Source: RUG13409 sp045546135 (GTDB lineage: Bacteria > Bacillota > Clostridia > Peptostreptococcales > Anaerovoracaceae). From it: a DNA stretch of 64,000 bases. Location of the stretch: assembly GCA_045546135.1 (NCBI GenBank), contig JAZQCD010000023.1, positions 68,421 through 132,420 of the forward strand, written 5' to 3'. Position 1 is the first letter of the stretch; every line of letters starts with the position of its first letter. The translations under genes were made by a program, and so were the position numbers. Below are positions 8,899 through 17,359 of the stretch, one piece after another. The notes beneath the pieces are model-generated. The model was not told the origin of the DNA. It worked only from the letters and a program-made list of their open reading frames with translations, and did no database searches.

Positions 8899-10359
8899 AT
8901 GATGATCCCAGATATTTTAAAAGACAAAAAGGTAGCAGAACTTAGAGAGATCGCTGCAGCTCTCAAAGTTGAAAACGCAAGCAAACTTAAAAAGAGCGAA
9001 CTTCTTGAGATCCTTACGAAGATGCACGAAGAGGCCGAAGCTGCAAGAGAAGCAGGAGCCGAAGCGCAGGAAGAAGAAAAGAAAGCGCCTAAAAGAGGCA
9101 GAAAGAAAGCAGCTGAAAAGCAGGAAGAGGCTTCGCAGGAAGTATCAGAGGAAACAGAAGAGGTTTTGCCTTTGGAAATGCCTGATGAAGCTCCTGAAGC
9201 AGCTCTTGAAGAAACAAAAGAAAAAGAGGAAAGAGAGCAGCAGGATAACCGCTACGAAACTACAGGTATCTTAGATCTTGCAGAAGGAGGATTCGGATTC
9301 CTTCGCTTTGATAATTTCCTTACTTCAGATAGGGACATATATGTATCTCCGGCTCAGATAAGAAGGTTCAATCTAAAGACTGGTGATGAGATAGAGTGCA
9401 TTGCAAGAAAGCCGGGAGTCGGCGAAAGATTTGGAGCCCTCCTTTATGTAAAGAGCGTCAATGGAGATGAACCGGGTGTGGCAAGAACGAGAAAAGATTT
9501 CTCGACTCTTACTCCCATTTTCCCAAATGAGAGGATCAATCTTGAAAAGGGATCTTCTGTCATGTCCATGAGGCTTGTAGACCTCATCGCACCTATCGGA
9601 AAAGGCCAAAGAGGCTTGATCGTCGCTCCTCCAAAGGCAGGAAAGACTACGCTTCTTAAGCAGATAGCCCACGCCATAGAAGCTCAAAATACAGATGCAG
9701 AGCTCATAGTGCTATTAGTCGACGAAAGACCTGAAGAAGTCACAGATATGCAGCGCTCAATAAAGGGCAAAGTCATATATTCGACATTCGATGAGCAGCC
9801 TCAGCACCATGTAAAGGTGGCTGAGATGGTCCTTGAAAGAGCAAGAAGGCTCGTAGAGCACGGTAAAGATGTCATCATACTCCTTGACTCTATAACGAGG
9901 CTCGCAAGGGCATACAACCTGGTAGAGCCAAGTTCAGGAAGGACCCTTTCAGGAGGCCTTGATCCTGTGGCTCTGTATAAACCGAAGAAATTCTTTGGAT
10001 CTGCCAGGAACATGGAAGAAGGCGGAAGTATCACCATACTTGCGACAGCTCTCATAGAGACAGGAAGCCGTATGGACGATATGATATTCGAGGAGTTCAA
10101 AGGTACAGGCAATATGGAACTGCACCTCGACAGAAAACTCCAGGAGAAGAGGATATTCCCTGCTATCAACCTCAACAAGTCAGGAACAAGGAACGAAGAC
10201 CTTCTCATGTCACAGGATGAACTTGAGGCTGTATGGATGATGAGAAGGGCAGTTGCAGATTGGGGCGTTGCGGAAGCAACTGAAAGGATAGTCCTTGAAC
10301 TTATACAGTCAAGGAGCAACGCAGAATTCATACAAAGATTTAGAAAAACGAGGATTTAA
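8899..10359 (+). CDS. rho: Transcription termination factor Rho
   Basis: 486 residues. Order: Rho N-terminal helical domain (residues 1-40), a Glu/Ala/Lys-rich disordered insertion (about 45-115), the cold-shock-like RNA-binding domain (about 120-190, GFGFLRF and DIYVSPAQIRRF) and the hexameric ATPase with Walker A PPKAGKTT (about 244-251), Walker B VIILLDSITRLARA and the C-terminal LELIQSRSNAEFIQRFRK. Rho is a ring helicase that ends transcription of untranslated RNA. The N-terminal insertion is common in some Firmicutes and Actinobacteria and may modulate RNA binding. GAGG precedes the ATG. It leads rho-DUF1385-prmC-rpmE. Confidence 0.97.
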   Translation: MMIPDILKDKKVAELREIAAALKVENASKLKKSELLEILTKMHEEAEAAREAGAEAQEEEKKAPKRGRKKAAEKQEEASQEVSEETEEVLPLEMPDEAPEAALEETKEKEEREQQDNRYETTGILDLAEGGFGFLRFDNFLTSDRDIYVSPAQIRRFNLKTGDEIECIARKPGVGERFGALLYVKSVNGDEPGVARTRKDFSTLTPIFPNERINLEKGSSVMSMRLVDLIAPIGKGQRGLIVAPPKAGKTTLLKQIAHAIEAQNTDAELIVLLVDERPEEVTDMQRSIKGKVIYSTFDEQPQHHVKVAEMVLERARRLVEHGKDVIILLDSITRLARAYNLVEPSSGRTLSGGLDPVALYKPKKFFGSARNMEEGGSITILATALIETGSRMDDMIFEEFKGTGNMELHLDRKLQEKRIFPAINLNKSGTRNEDLLMSQDELEAVWMMRRAVADWGVAEATERIVLELIQSRSNAEFIQRFRKTRI

Positions 10360-10363
10360 GGTA

Positions 10364-11422
10364 ATGGATCTAAACAGGATCTTTATGAAAAATGCCTGTC
10401 CTACAAAGGTAGGAGGACAGGCCATACTTGAAGGACTGATGATGAGGGGTTCAAGGTCCATAGCAGTCGCCATCAGAGAGCCTTCCGGAGGCATACATCT
10501 TAGCATAGAACCTCTGAAAGAGCCCGGCGCATGGAAAAAGGTACCCATCATTAGAGGTATAGGAAGCTTCGTAAGCTCCCTTGTAACAGGAACATCCATA
10601 CTCATGGACGGAGCCGAAGTACTTGAAAAGCTCGAGGAAGAGCAGGGGATAGAAACAGAAGAACCCGGCAGATTCGAAAAATGGCTCTATGACAAGGTCG
10701 GCGAAAAAAAAGCATTCAATATCATGATGTATATTTCAGTAGTATTTGCTATCGTCCTTGCAGTAGGCCTTTTCATACTCCTTCCCACAGCACTTATAAA
10801 CCTTCTTAAGACAGCAGGTCTTAAGAACGTCATACTCCTGAACCTTTCTGAAGGGATCTTAAGGATATGCATGTTCATAATATATGTGCTTGCGATCACG
10901 AAGATGCCCGATATCAAGAGAGTATTCCAATATCACGGAGCAGAACACAAGACCATACATTGCTATGAGAACGGATTTGAGCTGACACCTGAAAACGCTC
11001 AAACTTTCTACACTCTTCACCCAAGGTGCGGAACAAGTTTCCTCATGTTCGTCATGATCATATCTCTTCTTGTATTCTCATTCTTCGGGTGGCCGGATCT
11101 AAAGACAAGGATACTTACAAGGCTCCTTCTAATCCCCTTGATCGCCGGCATATCCTATGAGGTACTGCAGTTTACAGGAAGGCATGACAGCAAGTTCGTT
11201 CAGATAATGGCGCTTCCCGGGATCATGCTTCAAAAACTTACCACTGCTGAGCCTGACCCTAAGCAGCTCGAGGTAGCCATAGCTGCAATGAAAGCAGTTC
11301 TTCCTTCTCATGAAAATGCTGATATCCCAGTAGAACCATGGGTAGGAGAGATCCTTCCTGACGGCACTATGGTAAAGAGCGAAGAAGAGACAGCTGCACT
11401 CATCGAAAAGCTGAAGAAATAA
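10364..11422 (+). CDS. DUF1385 membrane protein (YqhQ-like)
   Basis: 352 residues from the ATG at 10364, five bases after rho and behind GAGG; the same frame is open further upstream inside rho, but that is coincidental. The family signature VGGQAILEGLMMRG opens the protein, and YHGAEHKTIHCYE and HPRCGTSFL follow, with four to five membrane segments (about 120-150, 165-190, 225-250, 260-280). DUF1385 proteins are widespread in Firmicutes next to prmC and prfA; the His and Cys positions suggest metal binding, but the function is unknown. Here it links rho to prmC. Confidence 0.9.
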   Translation: MDLNRIFMKNACPTKVGGQAILEGLMMRGSRSIAVAIREPSGGIHLSIEPLKEPGAWKKVPIIRGIGSFVSSLVTGTSILMDGAEVLEKLEEEQGIETEEPGRFEKWLYDKVGEKKAFNIMMYISVVFAIVLAVGLFILLPTALINLLKTAGLKNVILLNLSEGILRICMFIIYVLAITKMPDIKRVFQYHGAEHKTIHCYENGFELTPENAQTFYTLHPRCGTSFLMFVMIISLLVFSFFGWPDLKTRILTRLLLIPLIAGISYEVLQFTGRHDSKFVQIMALPGIMLQKLTTAEPDPKQLEVAIAAMKAVLPSHENADIPVEPWVGEILPDGTMVKSEEETAALIEKLKK

Positions 11423-11438
11423 AGCAGGGCTGGAGTTC

Positions 11439-12278
11439 ATGACAATAAAAGAATTTTTGGAAGAGATACAGACTGTCTTTGAAAGGGCAGGAGTCCCATG
11501 TGCAGCAAGAGAAGCCATGCTCCTTGCATGTCACATACTTTCAGTCGATCAGGTGTATCTCCTCATTCATAAAGATGAGTACGTAGATGAAAAACTGCTT
11601 CTTGGAGCTGCAGCTCTTGTAAACGAGAGATGCAAAGGAAGACCTCTTGCATATATCATGGGGACTGCAAACTTCTATGGTTTTGATATAACTGTAGATG
11701 AGAGGGTCCTTATACCAAGGCCTGAAACAGAGCTCCTCGTAGAAGAGATAATAAAGTCTGATCTAAAAGGTAAAGAGGGCCTAAAGATACTTGACCTTTG
11801 CACAGGTTCAGGATGCATAGCAAGGGCTTTGGCTGAATTTCTTCCCCATGCATCCATCACAGCATCGGACATATCCCTAAAAGCTCTTCAGATAGCAAAC
11901 TATAACCTAAGGACCTTTAGCAGCGTAAAGACTTTAAGATCTGACCTTTTTGAAAAGGTCGAAGGGACCTTTGATATCATCGTCTCCAATCCGCCCTATG
12001 TAGCTTTGAAAGACAAGGACGGAATGCAGAGGGAAGTTGCAGAGCACGAACCAGAGATAGCTCTTTTTTCAGGAGATGACGGTCTTGATACTATAAAGAG
12101 GATACTGAGCGAAGTCTCGTCTTACCTAAATGAGGGAGGGCTTTTCCTTATGGAGATAGGAGAAGACCAGGCTAAAGAAGTAAAAAGACTTGCAAAAGAG
12201 TCAGGTATTTTCAGCCAAGTATCCATAGAAAAGGATCTGTCAGGACTTGACAGATATTTAAAGGCGAGAAAAAAATAA
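11439..12278 (+). CDS. prmC: Release-factor glutamine methyltransferase PrmC
   Basis: 279 residues, GGAG before the ATG. An N-terminal helical domain (1-80) binds the release factor; the SAM domain has motif I (ILDLCTGSGCIA, about 109-120) and the catalytic NPPY (about 186-189) that positions the glutamine. PrmC methylates the GGQ glutamine of RF1 and RF2. prfA is the usual downstream neighbour but is not here; prfB lies 32 kb away in this window and carries the GGQ substrate motif. Confidence 0.96.
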   Translation: MTIKEFLEEIQTVFERAGVPCAAREAMLLACHILSVDQVYLLIHKDEYVDEKLLLGAAALVNERCKGRPLAYIMGTANFYGFDITVDERVLIPRPETELLVEEIIKSDLKGKEGLKILDLCTGSGCIARALAEFLPHASITASDISLKALQIANYNLRTFSSVKTLRSDLFEKVEGTFDIIVSNPPYVALKDKDGMQREVAEHEPEIALFSGDDGLDTIKRILSEVSSYLNEGGLFLMEIGEDQAKEVKRLAKESGIFSQVSIEKDLSGLDRYLKARKK

Positions 12279-12356
12279 AATAACACTTGCCTATGCACTA
12301 TTACTGTGCTAAAATAATCAAGCGTTTTTATGAAAGTAATTAAGGAGGAGAGAGAA

Positions 12357-12557
12357 ATGAAAGAAAAGATCCATCCTGCATATATGGACTGCAAGGTCAC
12401 ATGCGCCTGCGGCAATACGTTTATGACAAAGTCTAACAAGCCGGAGATCCGTCTGGATGTTTGCTCTGAATGCCATCCTTTCTTCACCGGTCAGCAGAAG
12501 TTCATCAACCGTGGCGGCCGTGTAGAAAAGTTCAAGCAGAAATACGGACTGGAATAG
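12357..12557 (+). CDS. rpmE: 50S ribosomal protein bL31 (zinc-binding type)
   Basis: 66 residues from the ATG at 12357, directly behind AAGGAGGAG; an in-frame ATG at 12330 lies upstream of that ribosome site and is not used. It has the cysteine set of the zinc-containing C+ form (CKVTCACG and CSECHPFFTG) and the usual ending VEKFKQKYGLE. C+ bL31 can serve as a zinc store and is often swapped for a C- paralogue under zinc limitation. Codons are those of a highly expressed gene (CGT, ATC, no ATA). Confidence 0.97.
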   Translation: MKEKIHPAYMDCKVTCACGNTFMTKSNKPEIRLDVCSECHPFFTGQQKFINRGGRVEKFKQKYGLE

Positions 12558-12584
12558 TTTTTGGCACAAAGAAAAGAACTATGA

Positions 12585-12609
12585 AGCCGGCTGAATATGC
12601 CGGCTTTTT
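12585..12609 (+). terminator. rpmE terminator
   Basis: AGCCGGC pairs with GCCGGCT across a 7-base loop and is followed by TTTT. Strong intrinsic terminator. Confidence 0.85.
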
Positions 12610-12621
12610 GTGTTATTAAAA

Positions 12622-13797
12622 ATGAAGCTTAAAGTCATCAAGGGTGGAAAAGATATAAATGGCAGCGCATACACCTATGTTTCAGGCTGCGTCACCAACA
12701 CAAGGCTCATGGGAGTCTTGGGTCTTCATTTGCATTGGCTTGATACAATGGCTGAAAACGAACCTCTTCATATCCATCAATTCTATTATTATGATATAGA
12801 AGAACTGGGTCTTGAGAGCATAAACATCTTTTTCTTTGATGACCAAAAGGATGCCCTTCACGAAGAAAAGAAAGCCTTCGGAGGACTCGGCGCCTCCATG
12901 GTAAGTATAAATGAGGCTGAAGCAAGGCATCTTGTAAAGGAATTCGAAGAAGGGACAAAGAAAAAAAAGCAGCCCCTTCCGGAAGAAGTGGATGACATCC
13001 GCTTCATACTGGATGGCCCTGACGATCTTGATGAAAGTCACATAGCCTATCTTCACAGAAGGATGTGTGCAGACATACAAAGTGACAACGGCGCAGTCAA
13101 TTATTATCTGATGAGGGTTTTCGGAAAGGATGAGGAGGGCGCTTCATATCTTAGGATGAAGAGCGTTTCAAAGGAAGCATTTGAGGATGTTTCACTTCCT
13201 CGCCATGCTACATTCCTTCAGAACACTGTTGAAAGTTTTGAGGACGAAAACGGAAAGCAAAGCTACCTTTGCGAATCACTTGTCGAAAGCGAGAATTCTT
13301 ACTTTATCTGCGTATCTGAGATAGAAGTCGAAAGGAAGAAGATCATTTCCGCAAAGAAGAGATCTCATATGCCCATAACTCCGCAGGAAGCTTCTTTGAT
13401 CCTAAGCAGAGGAGAATTTGTGACCGTATTCGAGATCGAATGCGATATGGATACCTTCGATCCTGAATTTGACGAGTATACTTTAGGAAGTACGGTGAAC
13501 CAGCATGATACAGGAGAAATGATCATGCAGTTCAAGAATAACAATTACCACGTGGAGAAAGACATCTTCAGGCTTTCTGACGATGTGGAAGCGATATATT
13601 ATTCAACTGACTTCGGCCAGCTCATCATGGGTACTTATTCGCCCATGGATACCTTTATAAAGGAGATGGATCTTAATTCTGTCTTCAAGGAAAAGCTTCG
13701 CTGCACGGGAAGATACCATTTTGCTAAAAGCATAATTTATGAATTTGCTCTTTCAGGGTTCATAGATTTCGATGATTTCATACAGGGATTTGAATAA
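12622..13797 (+). CDS. Uncharacterised protein
   Basis: 391 residues from the ATG at 12622 (an in-frame GTG at 12610 is also possible; no clear ribosome site for either). I do not recognise the family. No signal peptide or membrane segment; the protein is acidic with an even mix of charged residues and looks soluble. A Lys-rich stretch (about 115-125) separates an N-terminal part from the rest. It starts immediately after the rpmE terminator and ends before a new promoter, so it may have its own weak promoter or depend on read-through. Codon use matches the neighbours, which argues for a real, resident gene. Confidence 0.6.
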   Translation: MKLKVIKGGKDINGSAYTYVSGCVTNTRLMGVLGLHLHWLDTMAENEPLHIHQFYYYDIEELGLESINIFFFDDQKDALHEEKKAFGGLGASMVSINEAEARHLVKEFEEGTKKKKQPLPEEVDDIRFILDGPDDLDESHIAYLHRRMCADIQSDNGAVNYYLMRVFGKDEEGASYLRMKSVSKEAFEDVSLPRHATFLQNTVESFEDENGKQSYLCESLVESENSYFICVSEIEVERKKIISAKKRSHMPITPQEASLILSRGEFVTVFEIECDMDTFDPEFDEYTLGSTVNQHDTGEMIMQFKNNNYHVEKDIFRLSDDVEAIYYSTDFGQLIMGTYSPMDTFIKEMDLNSVFKEKLRCTGRYHFAKSIIYEFALSGFIDFDDFIQGFE

Positions 13798-13832
13798 TTG
13801 GGCAGTTTTGAGGAGATAGACACTAGTATATC

Positions 13833-13861
13833 CTTCAAGACTGTCTTTTTTCATGGTATAA
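13833..13861 (+). promoter_or_regulatory. Promoter of the ABC/CPBP operon
   Basis: TATAAT at about 13857 with a weak -35 (TTCAAG) 17 bases upstream; it precedes the AAGGGGGATC ribosome site of the ABC ATPase gene. Confidence 0.45.
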
Positions 13862-13928
13862 TACGAGATATATTTATTTTAGGCAAATTGGCGCATCATG
13901 CGCTGGATCTATATAAGGGGGATCATTA

Positions 13929-14705
13929 ATGTTAGAAGTTAAGAATGTTACAAAGCGTTACGGAAAGACACTTGCCTGCAATGATGTCAGTTTTACTTTG
14001 GACAACGGCAGCGTTACTGTACTTTTAGGACCTAACGGAGCCGGAAAAAGTACGATCATGAAGTCCATCATAGGACTTCTCAAATACGAAGGTGAGATAC
14101 TCGTCGGAGGTCTTCCGAACAAGACAGAAGATGCAAGAAGGATACTTGGATACATCCCTGAGATGCCTGCTCTTTATCCTAATCTTACTGTCTCAGAGCA
14201 CATGGAATTCCTTGCAAGAGCATACAAACTTAAAGATTACAAGGACGATATCGAAGCACTTTTATCGAAATTTGAACTCAGCGACAAGAAAAAGAAGTTT
14301 GGAGATGAACTATCAAAGGGCATGCAGCAAAAGCTCAATATCTGCCTTGGACTTCTTCCAAAGCCTCAGGTCATGCTTCTTGACGAGCCAATGATAGGTC
14401 TTGATCCTCATGCTATCAAGCAGCTCAAGGACACCATCATGGAGATGAAGGAAGAAAAGAGGACTATGCTCATAAGTACTCATATCATAGACAGTGTGGA
14501 TATGATGTGGGACAGGACCATCATAATGCAAAACGGTAAAGTCAAAGCCAATGTTACAAGAGAAGAACTTGATTCAATGGGCAAGACCCTTGAAGAACTG
14601 TTTTTTGAAGTAACTGAAGGAGTAAGTGCAGAAGATCTTATGGAGACTGCTGCTCCTGAAGAAGCAGAGGAAGTAAAACCTGTTAAGAGAGGTCTGTTCA
14701 AATGA
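13929..14705 (+). CDS. ABC transporter ATP-binding protein
   Basis: 258 residues. Walker A GPNGAGKST (about 34-42), signature SKGMQQKL (about 125-132) and Walker B VMLLDEPMIGLDP are all present. The final 50 residues are an acidic tail ending in a short basic stretch. The stop overlaps the ATG of the next gene (ATGA), which encodes the membrane partner, so the two form one exporter of the ABC-2/NatAB type. Substrate unknown; exporters of this type move Na+, peptides or lipids. Confidence 0.9.
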   Translation: MLEVKNVTKRYGKTLACNDVSFTLDNGSVTVLLGPNGAGKSTIMKSIIGLLKYEGEILVGGLPNKTEDARRILGYIPEMPALYPNLTVSEHMEFLARAYKLKDYKDDIEALLSKFELSDKKKKFGDELSKGMQQKLNICLGLLPKPQVMLLDEPMIGLDPHAIKQLKDTIMEMKEEKRTMLISTHIIDSVDMMWDRTIIMQNGKVKANVTREELDSMGKTLEELFFEVTEGVSAEDLMETAAPEEAEEVKPVKRGLFK

Positions 14706-17359
14706 GTTTATTTGGATATTATGCATGGCATTCTGCAAAGAACCAGATCAAGAAGTTATTCAAATCATGGGTGCTCATATTCATTGTTGTATGCATGCTC
14801 ATCGGAGGACTTGTTGGCGGCATAATCGGAAGTATTGAAAAAAAAGCTGAAGAAAATGCGCCTCAGATCCCCATCGAAGAAGTGATACCTGGCATGGAGG
14901 ATGGAGACAGCGAATTACCTGAAGAAATCGATAGGGAACTTCTTGCATCCATAGTCGAAGCTGTAGCTGGTGTCGTCATATTCGGCATGCTCTTGCTTCT
15001 TGTAAAGAGCGCTGACAAAAACGGCAGCTCCATGTTCCTTCCTGCAGATGTTACACTGCTTTTCACATCGCCTATGAAGCCCCAGGCTGTGCTTGCATTC
15101 AGAGTTATGTGCACCATAGGCCTTGTGCTGTTTACCAGTATATACATGCTGTTCCAGCTTCCTAACCTCATACTCAATGTAGGTCTATCCTGGACTGAAG
15201 CTATCTCAATACTCATTGCATGGGTATTCGTCATCCTCTTTGGACAGCTCATAAGGATCTTCCTTTACACACTGTGCACTACAAAGGAGCACCTCAAGAA
15301 ATATATAACCCCGGGGATAATAGCCATAATACTCCTTGCTCTTGCAGGTTTTATCACATTCTATCTTCTCGGAGACGAAAAACCGTCATCTGCCATCTTA
15401 AGCTATATCAACGGAAGCGTCAGCAGATACATTCCTATTTGGGGCTGGACAAAGGGCATAGTAGGCTGCGCACTTGAAAACAACATCAAGGGCATGGTCA
15501 TCTACTCGGCTCTTGATATACTTGCTGCTATAGCTATAGTCTTTGGTACATGGCAGATAAAAGCGGACTTTTATGAGGATGCCATGACAAAGAGCGAAGA
15601 GCTTGCAGAGATACAAAGAGATATACAAAGCGGAAGGACTTTCACAAAGAGAAAGAAGGACCGCTCTGAAAAGCTTCTTCGCGACGGATTCAAAAAAGGC
15701 TGGGGAGCAAGCGTATACTTCTACAAGAGCATGTACAACAGGCGCCGCTTTGGTACCCTTGGATATTTCACAAAGACAGCTTTTTTATATCTTGCTGTGG
15801 GATTGTCCATAAGCCTTCTATTCAATACTGTGATACTTGAAGGAAACGGACTCAATGTAGCTGCCATGATCCTTGGAGTCATGATATTTTACAGATCCCT
15901 TGGAAACCCGCTCGAAGAGGATACAAAGAGTCAGTACTTCGTACTTGTCCCTGAACCTGTAGGAAAGAAAATATTCTACTCGCTTCTCGGAAGTACAGTT
16001 AACTGCGTCCTTGATTTCCTTCCTGCCATGCTCATGGTATGCATTGCTACAGGAGGAGCTATACCTGATCTTTTTGCATGGACTTTGTTCCTTGCATCCA
16101 TAGATCTTTATGCGACCATAGTCGGTACCTTCATAGGACTTTCAACACCGGCGTCTGCAGGGCTTAGCCTAAAGCAGATGATACAGATACTCTTCCTTTA
16201 TTTCGGACTCCTTCCTGACATAGGGCTCATAGGAGCAGGACTTTATCTGGAAGAGCTCATGCCTTTCGCACTCCTTGCCATGGCCATAAATCTGGTGCTT
16301 TCAGCCATATTCTTTGCTCTTGCGACCAACTTCATTTCTCCAAGATCAAAGAAAGTAGAAGGAGTGTCTCTTAGCTACGAAGAACTGAAAAACAGCAAGA
16401 GGACTTTCTCAAGAGCTTGCTTCGTTCCTTTGGTCATGGCTGTGGTCGCAGCTGTCATACAGGGAGGTCTCATGATATTCCTTGAAGAAACAGGAACTTA
16501 TTATGAGATAAGCAACGCATTCATCATGCTCCTTAACTTCCTTCCCATGTACTGCATAGGATTCCCCTTGGGATATCTGGTAGTAAAGAAACTTCCGTCT
16601 TCAAACATCGAAAAGCACGATCTTAAGATAAAAGACTTCTTAAAGATCTTGCCCGTATGCATATTCTTCATGTATGCAGGAAATATCATAGGTACACTTA
16701 TCACTTCATTCTTTGCAAGTTCCACCGGCACGGAATCTACCAATGTGCTCAATGAACTGCTTTCAGATATGGACATGATATGGATAGTCATATTCGTCGT
16801 GATCATAGGACCAATAGTCGAGGAACTCATATTCAGGAAACTGTTCATAGACAAGACTGAAAAGTACGGCGCAGGCCTTTCGATAGCATGTTCTGCTGTC
16901 GCATTCGGCCTCTTCCACGGCAATTTGAACCAATTCTTCTATGCAACGGCCCTTGGTCTTGTTTTCGGATATGTATATGTAAAGACAGGAAAGATAAGAT
17001 ATACCATAGCGCTCCACATGATAGTCAATTTCATTGGATCTGTGGTATCGCTCCTGATCGTAAAGGATCTTGACCTTGATGCTTTGGACAATGCAATGAT
17101 GGGCCAGGGAACATTTGAAGTCACGACGCCTATCATTATGTTTGGAGTATATGCTCTTTGCATACTTGTGATCGGAATAGCAGGACTCATAATATTCCTT
17201 GCAAATATAAAGAAGATCAGCCTTCCAAGTTCTGAAGTTCCGCTTATGAAAGGGCAAAGGTTCAAAACTGCATATCTTAATGCAGGCTTTATATGCATAC
17301 TTCTATATTTCGTTATATCGACACTGGCCACATTTGTTAGTACGGAGGGATTCATATGA
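14702..17359 (+). CDS. ABC-2 type permease fused to a CPBP intramembrane protease
   Basis: 885 residues. The first 600 form an ABC-exporter membrane protein with about twelve hydrophobic segments and a long extracytoplasmic loop after the first helix. From about residue 640 the protein is a CPBP (CAAX-protease/bacteriocin-processing) domain with intact active-site motifs: EELIFRKLF (EExxxR, about 706-711), FGLFHGN (FxxxH, about 735-738) and LHMIVNF (HxxxN). CPBP members cleave within or near the membrane and mature or inactivate small peptides. Fusion to an exporter suggests cleavage and transport of one substrate, perhaps a peptide. It overlaps the ATPase gene upstream and the M32 peptidase downstream (both ATGA), giving an exporter-protease-peptidase unit. 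Confidence 0.85.
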   Translation: MSLFGYYAWHSAKNQIKKLFKSWVLIFIVVCMLIGGLVGGIIGSIEKKAEENAPQIPIEEVIPGMEDGDSELPEEIDRELLASIVEAVAGVVIFGMLLLLVKSADKNGSSMFLPADVTLLFTSPMKPQAVLAFRVMCTIGLVLFTSIYMLFQLPNLILNVGLSWTEAISILIAWVFVILFGQLIRIFLYTLCTTKEHLKKYITPGIIAIILLALAGFITFYLLGDEKPSSAILSYINGSVSRYIPIWGWTKGIVGCALENNIKGMVIYSALDILAAIAIVFGTWQIKADFYEDAMTKSEELAEIQRDIQSGRTFTKRKKDRSEKLLRDGFKKGWGASVYFYKSMYNRRRFGTLGYFTKTAFLYLAVGLSISLLFNTVILEGNGLNVAAMILGVMIFYRSLGNPLEEDTKSQYFVLVPEPVGKKIFYSLLGSTVNCVLDFLPAMLMVCIATGGAIPDLFAWTLFLASIDLYATIVGTFIGLSTPASAGLSLKQMIQILFLYFGLLPDIGLIGAGLYLEELMPFALLAMAINLVLSAIFFALATNFISPRSKKVEGVSLSYEELKNSKRTFSRACFVPLVMAVVAAVIQGGLMIFLEETGTYYEISNAFIMLLNFLPMYCIGFPLGYLVVKKLPSSNIEKHDLKIKDFLKILPVCIFFMYAGNIIGTLITSFFASSTGTESTNVLNELLSDMDMIWIVIFVVIIGPIVEELIFRKLFIDKTEKYGAGLSIACSAVAFGLFHGNLNQFFYATALGLVFGYVYVKTGKIRYTIALHMIVNFIGSVVSLLIVKDLDLDALDNAMMGQGTFEVTTPIIMFGVYALCILVIGIAGLIIFLANIKKISLPSSEVPLMKGQRFKTAYLNAGFICILLYFVISTLATFVSTEGFI

